Shown in pieces: positions 40,301 through 48,512 of a DNA stretch of 51,673 bases. Origin of the DNA: a virus. The notes beneath the pieces were generated by a model. It had not been told where the DNA came from and ran no database searches. It saw only the letters and a list, made by a program, of their open reading frames with translations. How positions within the stretch are numbered: position 1 is the stretch's first letter; the number at the start of each line of letters is the position of its first letter. The translations under genes and the position numbers were made by a program. Location of the stretch: positions 1 to 51,673 of IMG/VR virus record IMGVR_UViG_3300048834_001057; one strand, written 5' to 3'.

Positions 40301-41160
40301 CCGAACTTTTGGGCATTGGCCAGTATGTTGAAAAGAAACTATTTGCCGGTTCCGTATTTGAAAGAACCCTAAAGGTTTTTGAACCCGGCACCATTGAGTA
40401 CACTGATGAACTGTTTGAAAAACTGGAAAAGATTAATGCCGAAAAGCCCCTAACGGGCGATGCCAAAACGGCTTATGAGCAATTAAAGCAATTGCGCGAT
40501 GAGTACGGCAGCATTGAAGAGGCACAGCGCGAGCTGCAAAAACAACTGGTCGATGCCGTTACCGGTACCACGGCGCAGGCCTTGGCCGATAGCATTAAGG
40601 AAGGCATTTTAAGCGGTAAAAAAACCTTTGCCGACTTTGCCGATGACATTGAGGGCTTTTTGCGCAATGCCATAATTGCCGGCATGAGCAGCAAAATAAT
40701 CGAGCCCGAAATGCAAAAGCTGCAAGACCAACTGTACAGCTTTCTGGGCGATGGCATTTTGACCGCCGACGAAAAACAGCAGTTCCAGGACATGTACCTG
40801 CGCATTGCCGAAGAAGCCAATGCCTATCTGGATTTAATAAACCAAGCGGGCATAAATGTGGGCACCACCGCCACCGATGCCAATAGTTTGGCAGGTGCCG
40901 TAAAGGGCATAACCGCAGACCAGGCCGATTTATTGGCAGGGCAATTTGGCGGGTTAAGATTGACCCAGTTGGAAACCAACCAAATACTGCGCGCCAATTT
41001 TTCGGCACAACTGGCCGATACCGGCAAGCAGGTGGCCTTACAGATAGATATTGAAAAAAACACCCGCAGAACCGCCGATAACACCGAGTATTTAAAAGGC
41101 ATAGACCAAACATTGAAAGACATACAAACCGATAAAGCAAGTAAGGCAAATGGCATTTAA
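37354..41160 (+). CDS. Tail tape measure protein
   Basis: 1268 aa, the longest gene, with long coiled coils (repeated Lys/Glu/Ala helices, e.g. EEELQALKDKFDKIRTLITA), a hydrophobic segment at ~205-235 (FLSWNTLLSVGVTLLTVYGK) and a glycine/alanine hydrophobic zone at ~840-880. Sets tail length and helps DNA entry. It starts 3 bp after the frameshift extension of the chaperone. If the usual relation of about 1.5 angstrom per residue holds, the tail would be about 190 nm; this is an estimate. Several internal stretches vary in base composition (38100-38700 is AT-richer), hinting at recombination. Confidence 0.9.
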   Translation: MPDFEPIEIEIALNSPKALQEAAKIEGALTGLDAAVSDTESRFKAYVAQKLRANGVSVESIRLTDKEVLAVKNYMNAIQGLKTMMDQATDPTQIGVYNFKLTELQSKIDAILTKGAAQGLQNTNTTIAQQGTTLQTTKRQWDGLGNSINQITRELPAFTFSAQTGLLAISNNIPILADEINRLKLRNQELVASGGTSVPIWKQVAKSFLSWNTLLSVGVTLLTVYGKEIFSWIGSLFKGKAAIDALKASQSALNTALKSGSYQKVIGDVIQLSSYVKLARKEFIDKEVVVKKYNDTIGKASGEVKNLQEVEQGLIDKAPAYVEAMLYKAAAEVAQAEAATKLAESRKKQQEIEDEIIKIKDKKDTRGFGGYNPTVSGSVNVSSLQKDSEIRAENKKLEELLQEKAEIVKSSNNVVNSLNEEAARIAKDAGLKIFGDPEVDKQNKEKTVSDYQTLLDKLTELDKEYSRKQLTKDEEELQALKDKFDKIRTLITAFNANPKNKVKIPIDGLNALEKEAEKALTYRQDTAKLETQLDQEKEVYAAYEAFKTQVGMEAAEERYGALLNGFQNYGERLKAEYAKLEASLATKPQAEVTGPEAERLSLLQGKIAEFEQNQNAASQKRFADAYNAAITYQETLVQIEADYNAKVLELDKISNAKLRAAKIAELIRTKQQVLDALNAEAYERATIFENLSTNLMGISRRELDNRIKSIEEYLSIAKGSITEEQRAYVKAELEKAKAIKASTNVGVEEKALIERKAALVKRIADLQAKGVVNVSDEVAELEKVNGELQGILSKKLGHLSNIAGELGSSFTELGGALKNYDEGLGDTIETMGELINVVGDAAAAGASFAAGDVVGGITSSIKAITGILNIGAKARESERKALEEIKKYHDEIFASQLSYNAALRTRISDEIKLNDLYKSRVENIKEEIAANKEKYASAVKDQNEAFKKLLNAQTVVDKKTEKYGGFLGIGRKTRVNEIKQTVAELLGIGQYVEKKLFAGSVFERTLKVFEPGTIEYTDELFEKLEKINAEKPLTGDAKTAYEQLKQLRDEYGSIEEAQRELQKQLVDAVTGTTAQALADSIKEGILSGKKTFADFADDIEGFLRNAIIAGMSSKIIEPEMQKLQDQLYSFLGDGILTADEKQQFQDMYLRIAEEANAYLDLINQAGINVGTTATDANSLAGAVKGITADQADLLAGQFGGLRLTQLETNQILRANFSAQLADTGKQVALQIDIEKNTRRTADNTEYLKGIDQTLKDIQTDKASKANGI

Positions 41161-41572
41161 CGATACTTTAAACGATATAAACCTTTATACGGGTTTCGGT
41201 TTGGTAATACAAACTGGAACGGAAGCCCTTTTGGAGTTCCCGGAGCGCAAAACCACCTTGGAAGTGGATTGGCGCGAACAAAACGGCACCGATTATGATT
41301 TGTCGCTGCCCGTTTTTAAAGATAGAGAAGTGACCCTAAAATGCGCCATCATGGCGAATGATGATACCGCTTTTTGGGTGCAGTACTATGCATTACGTGC
41401 TGAATTGGCCAAACCAAATTGGCAAGAATTATATATAGCCGACCACAACCACAGCTACGACGTGTTTTATAAAAAGTCGGGCAACTGGGACAAAAAATCG
41501 AAACGCCTTAAAAATGTGCCGAAGGTGTTTGTACAGTTTAACTTAACATTACAAATAAAGCATGATTTATAA
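41150..41572 (+). CDS. Distal tail-type protein
   Basis: 140 aa overlapping the tape measure stop by 11 bp. MAFNDTLNDINLYTGFGLVI, EFPERKTTLEVDWREQNGTD and VFVQFNLTLQIKHDL suggest a beta-barrel distal tail protein that joins the tube to the tip. The position between tape measure and the large tip protein supports this. Sequence match is recall only. Confidence 0.6.
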   Translation: MAFNDTLNDINLYTGFGLVIQTGTEALLEFPERKTTLEVDWREQNGTDYDLSLPVFKDREVTLKCAIMANDDTAFWVQYYALRAELAKPNWQELYIADHNHSYDVFYKKSGNWDKKSKRLKNVPKVFVQFNLTLQIKHDL

Positions 41573-44500
41573 CATCAAACGAAATACGGCTATCATTGCA
41601 AGCGTGCAGGCAGAAGGCACCATAACCCGTAAAATCATGGCGGAAGAGTTGGTGGCCATGTCCTTTAACCTGCCCGAATTTATCGAATTCAGCATTAACG
41701 ATACCGTGGAGGTTTATGGCAACACCTATACCATGCTTACCACGCCCACGGTTGAAAAAACAAGCACCCACGCCTTTAAATACACCTTGAACTTTACCAG
41801 CGTGAAGTACGAACTGGCAAAGGTGCAGTTCTTTTTTCCCGACAGCAATAACGAATTGACCCTGTCAGAGTTCAGCATTACCGGTACCCCAAGCCTGATG
41901 CTCAATTTGCTGCTTCAAAACATGGGAAGGATCTATACCGGTTGGACCCTCGGAACCGTAAGTGCCACTGTTGGCAAACAGATAAGCTTCAACGGCGATA
42001 ACTGTTTATCTGCCCTGGCTAAAATTGCCGAGGCATTTGATATTGAATATTGGGTAGATGGCGACAAAAGCATCCACCTAACCCAGCGTGCCGCCATAAG
42101 CGGTTATACCTTGGAATACGGTCAAAACAAGGGCCTTATAAACATAACCCGCACCCCGTTTGACAACAGCAATGTGGTAACCCGTTTGTACGCCCGTGGT
42201 TCAGAAAGCAACATACCGAGCAATTACCGAAATTACTCCAAACGTTTGCAGATGACCGAGCTTTATTTGGAAAACAACCTCTCGCAATACGGCATTATTG
42301 AACATACCGAAATTTTTGACGATGTACGCCCCGAGCGCATTGGCACCGTTACGGCAGTAAACGCCAACAACGTACTGGAATTTACCGATACGGGCATCGA
42401 TTTTGATTTGAACGAAACCGATGTAAATGGCAACACCACCATTTTAATAAACGACGTGCCGGCAAAAGTAACCTTCAATACCGGGCAACTGGCGGGCTAC
42501 AGCTTCGAGATAAAAAAACATGGCTACAACCACGCCAATAAAACTATTGAGCTCTTGCCCAATAAAGACGAAAAGGCCTTGGAAGTGCCATCTGCCTTAC
42601 TAAAGCCCGCCATTGGCGATACCTATGTGATAACCGATATAGCCATGCCGCAAAGCTATATAACGGCAGCAGAAGAGACACTAACACTATTGGCACAGGA
42701 TTATCTGGACGAAAACTCCGTACAGCGCCATAAATATACCGTAACCGGGGACCGTTTTTATTTTAAAGCCCTGGGCATAAACCCAACCTTGGGCCATACC
42801 GTGCGCTTTATTGATGCCGATTTTAACCTGGACAAAAACCTTCGGGTCATTGCACTGGTAAAAAACCTGCAAGACCCCTACGATGTGCAGTTTGAACTGG
42901 CCGAACGTGCGGTGCTTTCAAAAATAGTTTTGAACTATATCGAAAACCAGCAAAAACAGGCCGCTATTATACAGGCGCAACGCTACAACGCCGATATGGC
43001 GCGCCGTAGCTACACCTTTGCCAAAGAGATACAGGACAACGTTTTTGATGGCGAGGGCTATTTTAACCCCGAAAACATAAAGCCCTTGAGCATAGAAACT
43101 AAGATGCTTACCGTGGGCAGCCGCATGCAGCAGTTCAATTTGGTTGATGTGGCGTTGGCCATAACCAGCAACAACACCGCCTTAAGCAATACGGCGGGCA
43201 AACTGGTACATTTAACTTTGGAAGATGCCCCACGGGAGTGGAACATGGCCGCCAACACGCAACTGAACATCCCTTCAGCATTCCACTATATTTACGTGAA
43301 GGCCGATAAGGTGGGCACCAACGCCAGCATTTTGGCCAGTACCGCCCAGATAAAAGTAGATGAAGATGCGGCGTTTTACCATTTTGAAGCGGGCTACCTC
43401 TCATCGGTACAAGATGGTTTTAGGCGCATAAAAACAACCTATGGGTTTACCCAAATTGCCCCGGGCGAAATTAGCACAGGGCGCATCGCATCGCCCAACG
43501 GCACGAGCTATATCGACTTTTTACAGGATAGGATAGACATAAACGCCAAAGTTACCTTTACGGCCGATAGCCCCGCATTATTGGCGCAAACGCAGGCTAT
43601 AAACGCCATACAGGTTGGTGGCAGGAACTTGATTGTAAATTCGCCCAATTTTTTGCTGAACATATCCGACACCGGAAATCAAAGTTCTAGTGTTTTTGAA
43701 AATGATTATGTGAAATTAACACCAATTAATAACGGCAATGCATATTGTGCGCTAAGGACCTATCTGGACAGAATACAGGGTGAAACTTATACCGTTTCAT
43801 TTGATTTAATGACAGAAGATCCGATTAGGTTTTTCTTTTATTTTTCGGAATCTTATGTAAGTCCTTCCTTTCCATCTACAGGTGGAAATTGGAAAAAAAT
43901 AGCTATTACTTACACACAAACAGGAGAAACAAAAACGGGAGGTATAGACTCACCACCTTTCCTATTTGGCTTTTCAGATCTCATAGCTAATAAAGTCGTG
44001 AAGTATAAAAACCTCAAGTTGGAAAAAGGCAACAAAGCCACAGACTGGACGCCAGCACCCGAGGATGTACAGGCCACTATTGCAAACGCCCAAACCGCAG
44101 CGCAAAACTATGCCGATGCACAGGCGGAACTGGCAAGGGTTACCGCAAGTGCCTATGCCGATGGTATTGTTGATGCCGAAGAACAGCGTGCCATAAACGA
44201 TGCGCAACTAAAGGCCGATAACGCCTATTTGGCATCGAAAGCCTACGCCGATGCGCAGGATGCCCTTTTGAACACAGCCATACTAGACCAGGTACAACCG
44301 TTTATAGACAAGGTAGATTTTATTGCAAACACCACCATAGAGGGCAATAGGGTAGCCACGGGGGTATTGGCCGTAGGCAACCAAAACGGGGCCAACGCCT
44401 TTATAACAGGGCTAGGAACGGCAGCTGATGACATACGCTTTGCAGCCGGTAGCGATTGGGCAAACAGGGCAACCGCCCCATTTAGGGTGTTGGACAATGG

Positions 44501-45236
44501 CACCATTATAGCCCTTTTGGGCATTATTGGCGGGTGGAACATTAAAACAGAAACCCTCGAATCGATTGCAGGGGGCACAACCCCCAAGCTTATTTTAGAT
44601 TCAGCAACAGGGCAAGTAATTGTAAACGGCGGCAAAGTAAAGGTAAACAGTGGCGAGATAGAGATAAACGGCGGCAAAATACAGATAAACGATACGAGCG
44701 GCCGGATATCGTTTATAGATGGCGATGGCATCTTGTCCAATTCGGGCAACCAATATGCCTTACAGCCCTCTACTGGCATTATAGCAAAAGCAAGCGTTGT
44801 GGGCCTTGGTTTTGGCAATGTTGACAAAGACCTTACTTACGACGACAATTTTTTAGCCGGTGTTTTTGGCAATGCCGAAAACACTTCCAGCAATCCCGCA
44901 CCCGCTTTTGGTGGTGCTTTTTATGGGTTAAAGTCGTTCGGGCAGTTCAAGAATTTGGTAAAGGTAACCACGGCCACGTTTTATGTGGGTGCCAACGAAG
45001 ACTATATTGCCTGCTACAACACCGCCGCCACGACCATTTATTTGCCAACAAGCAAACGCTATGCAGGCAGGATTGTGTATGTAAAGCGCATGGCATCGGG
45101 CACGGTTACCATAAATGGCAATGGCATCAATATATGGGGAAGCTCATCGGCGGTTAGCATCACATTAACAGCAGGACAAACGGGCCTATTGGTTTTTGAC
45201 GGCACTTATTGGGCATCGAACAAAATGGGCGTATAA
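41562..45236 (+). CDS. Large modular tail-tip / receptor-binding protein
   Basis: 1224 aa. Residues ~1-480 resemble baseplate hub/Tal proteins (FSINDTVEVYGNTYTMLTTP, DIEYWVDGDKSIHLTQRAAI). A coiled or collagen-like connector follows. Residues ~690-830 form a carbohydrate-binding-type module (GGRNLIVNSPNF to KLEKGNKATDWTPAPED). The C-terminal fibre has repeats (INGGKIQIND, VNSGEIEING) and a trimer-like end. DNA encoding the binding module (about 43640-44040) is visibly AT-richer than its flanks, a sign of module exchange that could alter host range. Overlaps the preceding gene by 11 bp. Confidence 0.75.
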   Translation: MIYNIKRNTAIIASVQAEGTITRKIMAEELVAMSFNLPEFIEFSINDTVEVYGNTYTMLTTPTVEKTSTHAFKYTLNFTSVKYELAKVQFFFPDSNNELTLSEFSITGTPSLMLNLLLQNMGRIYTGWTLGTVSATVGKQISFNGDNCLSALAKIAEAFDIEYWVDGDKSIHLTQRAAISGYTLEYGQNKGLINITRTPFDNSNVVTRLYARGSESNIPSNYRNYSKRLQMTELYLENNLSQYGIIEHTEIFDDVRPERIGTVTAVNANNVLEFTDTGIDFDLNETDVNGNTTILINDVPAKVTFNTGQLAGYSFEIKKHGYNHANKTIELLPNKDEKALEVPSALLKPAIGDTYVITDIAMPQSYITAAEETLTLLAQDYLDENSVQRHKYTVTGDRFYFKALGINPTLGHTVRFIDADFNLDKNLRVIALVKNLQDPYDVQFELAERAVLSKIVLNYIENQQKQAAIIQAQRYNADMARRSYTFAKEIQDNVFDGEGYFNPENIKPLSIETKMLTVGSRMQQFNLVDVALAITSNNTALSNTAGKLVHLTLEDAPREWNMAANTQLNIPSAFHYIYVKADKVGTNASILASTAQIKVDEDAAFYHFEAGYLSSVQDGFRRIKTTYGFTQIAPGEISTGRIASPNGTSYIDFLQDRIDINAKVTFTADSPALLAQTQAINAIQVGGRNLIVNSPNFLLNISDTGNQSSSVFENDYVKLTPINNGNAYCALRTYLDRIQGETYTVSFDLMTEDPIRFFFYFSESYVSPSFPSTGGNWKKIAITYTQTGETKTGGIDSPPFLFGFSDLIANKVVKYKNLKLEKGNKATDWTPAPEDVQATIANAQTAAQNYADAQAELARVTASAYADGIVDAEEQRAINDAQLKADNAYLASKAYADAQDALLNTAILDQVQPFIDKVDFIANTTIEGNRVATGVLAVGNQNGANAFITGLGTAADDIRFAAGSDWANRATAPFRVLDNGTIIALLGIIGGWNIKTETLESIAGGTTPKLILDSATGQVIVNGGKVKVNSGEIEINGGKIQINDTSGRISFIDGDGILSNSGNQYALQPSTGIIAKASVVGLGFGNVDKDLTYDDNFLAGVFGNAENTSSNPAPAFGGAFYGLKSFGQFKNLVKVTTATFYVGANEDYIACYNTAATTIYLPTSKRYAGRIVYVKRMASGTVTINGNGINIWGSSSAVSITLTAGQTGLLVFDGTYWASNKMGV

Positions 45237-45272
45237 AACATTACGATTTTTAATATATAAAGAACAAACAAC

Positions 45273-45611
45273 ATGGCAAACCCAACAGCATTCCATAACC
45301 CCTTCAACTTTGGCACGTTCGATATTACCACGAGCCAAAAAGGAAAAACCATTGCATGGGCCGGCGATTACCCCATCATGGCAACCGCAAAAATAGCGGC
45401 TTATTTTGGCGATACAAAAGTGAAGGAGTACACCATTGGCAACGGGCTTATTGTGTTAAACAACAGCCTTGATGCCACCTTAACGCTTGATGGTGCCGAT
45501 TTTGCCGATTACATAAATTGCACGCTTACCTTCAAATGCAATTTGTTTATAGATGGCGATGAAGAATTTACGTTTAAACTTCAAATACTAAAAGGCGCAT
45601 GGACATCATAA
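45273..45611 (+). CDS. 112-aa tail-tip accessory protein
   Basis: 112 aa, beta-rich (FNFGTFDITTSQKGKTIAWA, DYINCTLTFKCNLFIDGDEE). No family recognised. It begins the run of small genes after the tip protein that probably build tail fibres or tip decorations. Ends overlapping the next gene by 13 bp. Confidence 0.6.
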   Translation: MANPTAFHNPFNFGTFDITTSQKGKTIAWAGDYPIMATAKIAAYFGDTKVKEYTIGNGLIVLNNSLDATLTLDGADFADYINCTLTFKCNLFIDGDEEFTFKLQILKGAWTS

Positions 45612-45784
45612 TAAACACCACAACGGTAACGGGCACGCTTACGGCCGATGGCGTTACCATAAACGGCACGCTTACCCTAGGCGGTAGCGGAACGGCAACC
45701 ATACCACCGGCTTTCGAGCAACGGGTGGCAGAACTGGAAGAATTCAAACTTAACGGCACCATAAACGGTGGCATAATATTTTAA
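45599..45784 (+). CDS. 61-aa fibre-type protein
   Basis: 61 aa, repeats of TVTGTLTADGVTINGTLTLG, then a short helix (FEQRVAELEEF) and NGTINGGIIF. The strand-rich repeat and terminal helix suggest a small trimeric fibre or collar piece. The end INGGIIF resembles the ends of the next protein (IDGGTI), hinting at a shared joint sequence. Confidence 0.6.
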   Translation: MDIIINTTTVTGTLTADGVTINGTLTLGGSGTATIPPAFEQRVAELEEFKLNGTINGGIIF

Positions 45785-45786
45785 CT

Positions 45787-46284
45787 ATGGCAAACACAAT
45801 TTTATTAAAACGAAAAGGAACCGCAGGAGCGCCATCATTGGCATCTCTTGCCATTGGCGAAGGCTGTCTGGTAGTTCCAGACAACACGCTTTATTACAAA
45901 AAGGATGCGGGAACGCTATTATCGTGGCCTGCGGGCGCGGGCGCGGGCGACATGCTTGCATCTGTTTACGACCCCACGGCCAAGGGCGCCGATGCCTTTA
46001 GCATGGGCAATATGGTTGAAACCGCAACCAAAAAGATACTTACCGATACTGAAAGGGCGGCCATTGCAGCCAATACGGCAAAAGTAAGCTACAATGCGGC
46101 AGCGGTAACCGCCGAGATTAATGCGGCCATTGATGCCCTTATAGCCGGTGCGCCCGGAGCTTTAAACACTTTAAAAGAACTGGCCGATGCCATGGCAAAC
46201 GATGCGGCCTTTAGCGCAACCGTAACGGCAGCTTTGGCCGCCAAGTTGGACGCAAACAGCACGATAGACGGCGGAACGATATAG
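45787..46284 (+). CDS. 165-aa tail-fibre protein with tip N-domain
   Basis: 165 aa. N-domain MANTILLKRKGTAGAPSLAS, LAIGEGCLVVPDNTLYYKKD is related to the next gene's. The C-part is a helical coiled region (AEINAAIDALIAGAPGALNT, ANDAAFSATVTAALAAKLDA) typical of phage tail-fibre connectors. N-domain resembles that of Mtd-type and other tail receptor proteins (recall). Starts 2 bp after the previous stop. Confidence 0.65.
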   Translation: MANTILLKRKGTAGAPSLASLAIGEGCLVVPDNTLYYKKDAGTLLSWPAGAGAGDMLASVYDPTAKGADAFSMGNMVETATKKILTDTERAAIAANTAKVSYNAAAVTAEINAAIDALIAGAPGALNTLKELADAMANDAAFSATVTAALAAKLDANSTIDGGTI

Positions 46285-46286
46285 CT

Positions 46287-46505
46287 ATGGCAAACACTAT
46301 TAAGATAAAACGGAAAACAACCGCAGGCGCGCCCGCAATAGGCTCGCTTGCGGATGGCGAATTGTGCTTGGTAGTGCCTGATAAAACGCTTTACCAACGT
46401 GTTAATTCGGCTAATTTAATGGTGGTAAACAGCCCGGTTATAACCGTAAGCACAACAGCCCCAGCATCGCCAACTTTAAACCAGTTATGGGTAGACACCA
46501 ATTAG
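46287..46505 (+). CDS. 72-aa paralogue of the fibre N-domain
   Basis: 72 aa: MANTIKIKRKTTAGAPAIGS, LADGELCLVVPDKTLYQRVN is clearly homologous to the start of the upstream 165-aa protein but ends after PASPTLNQLWVDTN. It is a stand-alone N-domain made by duplication. It may form a plug or an adapter for the next fibre protein. Starts 2 bp after the previous stop. Confidence 0.7.
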   Translation: MANTIKIKRKTTAGAPAIGSLADGELCLVVPDKTLYQRVNSANLMVVNSPVITVSTTAPASPTLNQLWVDTN

Positions 46506-46507
46506 CT

Positions 46508-47404
46508 ATGAGCGGGGAAATTAAAGTACATAACGGCAGCAGTTTTAATTGGAAACCAATAAAAGTATGGAACGGTAGCGCGTGGGTTGTGAAGCCTTTG
46601 AAGTTTTGGAACGGCACGGAGTGGAAGCTTACGAATGATGTTTTTACCTACGACACCGATGCGCAGGCATTCATAACCGCAGTAGGTACACTTACAACCC
46701 CACAAGAAGTTGCTATTAATGATTTAGTAGTTGGGTTGAAGGCAAACGGCACCTGGAGCAAGTACAAAGCTATCTACCCATTTATAGGAGGTACAGCATC
46801 TTCGCATAAATGGAATTTGAAAGACCCAAGGGATTTGGATGCGGCTTTTAGAATAACATATAGTGGTGGCTTGACACATTCATCGGCTGGAGTTTTAGGC
46901 AATGGAAGTAGCGGTTATATGAATACTCATTTTTCGCCCGCAAGCAACTTAACGATTAATAGTGAAACAATGAGTTTTTACACTACAACTGAAACTACTG
47001 AAACGAGTACCGATCCTATTATTATGGGCGCTGGAAATTCATTCACTCAAGTTTCTTTATTAAGTGTTGATGAAACAACAATATTTTGCCGCTTAAATGA
47101 CACACTTCGCTTTATAGGTAATACCATAAGAACTGGATTATTTACGGCATGTAAAAACGGGTCAAGCACAATAAAGATATATAAAGATGACGTACTAAAA
47201 TTCACTACAACTGGAACAGGTAGTTTGCCAACTTTACCACACTTCATTTTGACACTAAATTATGGCGGATATCCTTACGGCGATGGATATAGCAATCAAA
47301 ATGTGGCTTATGCAGGTTTAGGCGATGGCTTGAGCGATACAGAAATTGCCAACGATTATACAGTAATACAAGCATATCAAATCGCTTTAGGACGAGAAGT
47401 ATGA
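46508..47404 (+). CDS. Tail protein with lectin-like C-domain
   Basis: 298 aa from ATG 46508 (the frame from 46487 overlaps the upstream gene and starts with GTG-type codons). The N-terminal repeats FNWKPIKVWNGSAW and VKPLKFWNGTEWKL are W-N-G binding repeats. The remaining ~230 residues look like a LamG/concanavalin-like beta-sandwich (SHKWNLKDPRDLDAAF, FILTLNYGGYPYGDG). Likely a host glycan-binding component at the tail tip. DNA after about 46680 is AT-richer than the upstream half. Confidence 0.65.
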   Translation: MSGEIKVHNGSSFNWKPIKVWNGSAWVVKPLKFWNGTEWKLTNDVFTYDTDAQAFITAVGTLTTPQEVAINDLVVGLKANGTWSKYKAIYPFIGGTASSHKWNLKDPRDLDAAFRITYSGGLTHSSAGVLGNGSSGYMNTHFSPASNLTINSETMSFYTTTETTETSTDPIIMGAGNSFTQVSLLSVDETTIFCRLNDTLRFIGNTIRTGLFTACKNGSSTIKIYKDDVLKFTTTGTGSLPTLPHFILTLNYGGYPYGDGYSNQNVAYAGLGDGLSDTEIANDYTVIQAYQIALGREV

Positions 47405-47574
47405 TAAAACAACACCCACTAAACAACGAAGCCCTATGGTGCGGTTATTTTTTGACCCATGCGCAAAAGCGCGAATTGATAAACCAAACCATGCGTGAAT
47501 TTGATAAACCAGTACACGAACGCAAAAAGCCCTTCCAGTTGGTGGAACTGGTAAGGCACATGATAAGAAAATAA
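47401..47574 (+). CDS. 57-aa phage protein
   Basis: 57 aa, start overlapping the previous stop (ATGA). MIKQHPLNNEALWCGYFLTH, AQKRELINQTMREFDKPVHE; basic and helical. No family recognised. Being coupled to the tail gene and 12 bp ahead of the holin gene, it may take part in lysis or late assembly. Confidence 0.6.
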   Translation: MIKQHPLNNEALWCGYFLTHAQKRELINQTMREFDKPVHERKKPFQLVELVRHMIRK

Positions 47575-47586
47575 TATAAAATTACA

Positions 47587-48096
47587 ATGAACTTAACCTT
47601 AATGATATTGAAATCGAAAATAGTGTTCCATGCGCTATTTACAAAAAAGAGCTTTTTTTTGCTGCCCTTGGCAACCGTGCCGGTACTAATAGAAAAGCCC
47701 CAGGCCATAAGCGTATTGCTGGCCTTTATGGTGGCCGATTTTGCAACGGGCGTACTTGCCAGTTGGGAGGAAAAAAAACAGGCCGAAAAACGGGACCCGG
47801 CATTGCGCAACCAAAACCTAATTAGTAGCGAAAAACTAAAGAAGAGCGGGCTAAAATTTTTTTTGTACGCCAGCACCATACTACTAGCGCACTGGCTTGA
47901 AAAAGTATTTTTTATAAAGAGTTTCGGCTTTAGCATAAGCGATTCGCAGTTTACCATTACCATTGCCACTATTTCGTGGTGGATCATGGTGGAGGCTTAC
48001 TCGATTTTGTTCGAGAACCTGAAACGCCTGGGCGTGGACCTTCTTAAAATATTCAGAAAAATAAAGGCCATCAAAAACGATGTGCTGGAAAAGTAA
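47587..48096 (+). CDS. Phage holin
   Basis: 169 aa. Hydrophobic segments at ~16-50 (LFTKKSFFLLPLATVPVLIE, ISVLLAFMVADFATGVLASW) and ~85-125 (FFLYASTILLAHWLEKVF, FTITIATISWWIMVEAYSIL). The FADxATGVLASWEEKKQ pattern is typical of the Bacteroidota phage holin family that opens the inner membrane. The endolysin and spanin-like genes are about 12 kb upstream, so lysis genes are split. A second start at 47602 is possible. Confidence 0.8.
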   Translation: MNLTLMILKSKIVFHALFTKKSFFLLPLATVPVLIEKPQAISVLLAFMVADFATGVLASWEEKKQAEKRDPALRNQNLISSEKLKKSGLKFFLYASTILLAHWLEKVFFIKSFGFSISDSQFTITIATISWWIMVEAYSILFENLKRLGVDLLKIFRKIKAIKNDVLEK

Positions 48097-48115
48097 CCAT
48101 TAAACAAATATATAT

Positions 48116-48304
48116 ATGGAAACCATTAAAAACAACCCAGTAACCACTTTTGTAGCCGTAGTAACGGCCATTACCAACGTATGGAACCTTGCCGTAGATA
48201 ACGCCGAACTTTTAGGCATTGGCGGCAAAACCATTGCCATTGGCAGTTTGGTATTAACAGCTGCCATGGTAGTGTACAACACGCTTAAACCGGCAACTAA
48301 ATAA
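48116..48304 (+). CDS. 62-aa small membrane protein near holin
   Basis: 62 aa: an N-terminal TTFVAVVTAITNVWNLAVDN and a second hydrophobic stretch AIGSLVLTAAMVVYNTLKPA. Two weak spans and small size fit a second holin or antiholin. It follows the holin by 19 bp and is the last gene before the hairpin-rich gap. Confidence 0.6.
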   Translation: METIKNNPVTTFVAVVTAITNVWNLAVDNAELLGIGGKTIAIGSLVLTAAMVVYNTLKPATK

Positions 48305-48310
48305 CCTTTG

Positions 48311-48339
48311 GGAGGGCGGTTATAAAAAAAAAGCCCTCC
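48311..48339 (+). terminator. Hairpin after the lysis genes
   Basis: GGAGGGC (48311-48317) pairs with GCCCTCC (48333-48339) around an A-rich loop, 7 bp after the 62-aa gene's stop. The 3' side lacks a T-run. Its 3' arm and next bases, CCTCCAAC (48335-48342), can instead pair with GTTGGAGG (48393-48400) in the next hairpin, so mutually exclusive folds exist. Confidence 0.55.
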
Positions 48340-48351
48340 AACATTTAAAAT

Positions 48352-48454
48352 ACTTCTCAAGGTAATCTTAAATTTAGTAGCAAAGCCACCGCGTTGGAGG
48401 ACCAAAAGTCTTCTATGCGGTGGCTTTGCTGTTTTAAAAATTACCTTGAGAAGT
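48352..48454. ncRNA. 103-nt three-helix structured element
   Basis: ACTTCTCAAGGTAAT (48352-48366)/ATTACCTTGAGAAGT (48440-48454), AGCAAAGCCACCGC (48379-48392)/GCGGTGGCTTTGCT (48417-48430) and GAGGAC (48397-48402)/GTCTTC are three collinear helices. The two outer ones are perfect over 15 and 14 bp. It sits between lysis genes and the methylase genes. It may be a structured RNA, a bidirectional transcription barrier or a DNA hairpin such as a packaging or excision site. Confidence 0.6.
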
Positions 48455-48465
48455 GCAAATATATA

Positions 48466-48511
48466 GTAAACAATCAAATCAATCAATCAAAAAACGAACA
48501 ATCAATCAATC
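48466..48511. repeat. AATC-rich short tandem repeat before dam
   Basis: CAATCAAATCAATCAATCAA and, after AAAACGAA, CAATCAATCAATCC: imperfect tetranucleotide runs in the leader immediately 5' of the methylase ATG at 48513. Such runs can change length by slippage. Being upstream of the ATG they could alter expression, not the frame. Confidence 0.55.
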
Positions 48512-48512
48512 C

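Noticed and set aside
40047-41156. Long minus-strand frames opposite the tape measure gene
   Set aside because: They mirror the Ala/Lys-rich coding strand (Ser/Phe/Ala-rich translations) and have no independent support.
45787-46505. Diversity-generating retroelement, because the fibre N-domain recalls Mtd
   Set aside because: No reverse transcriptase, no template/variable repeat pair with adenine-specific differences, and no C-type lectin variable region seen.
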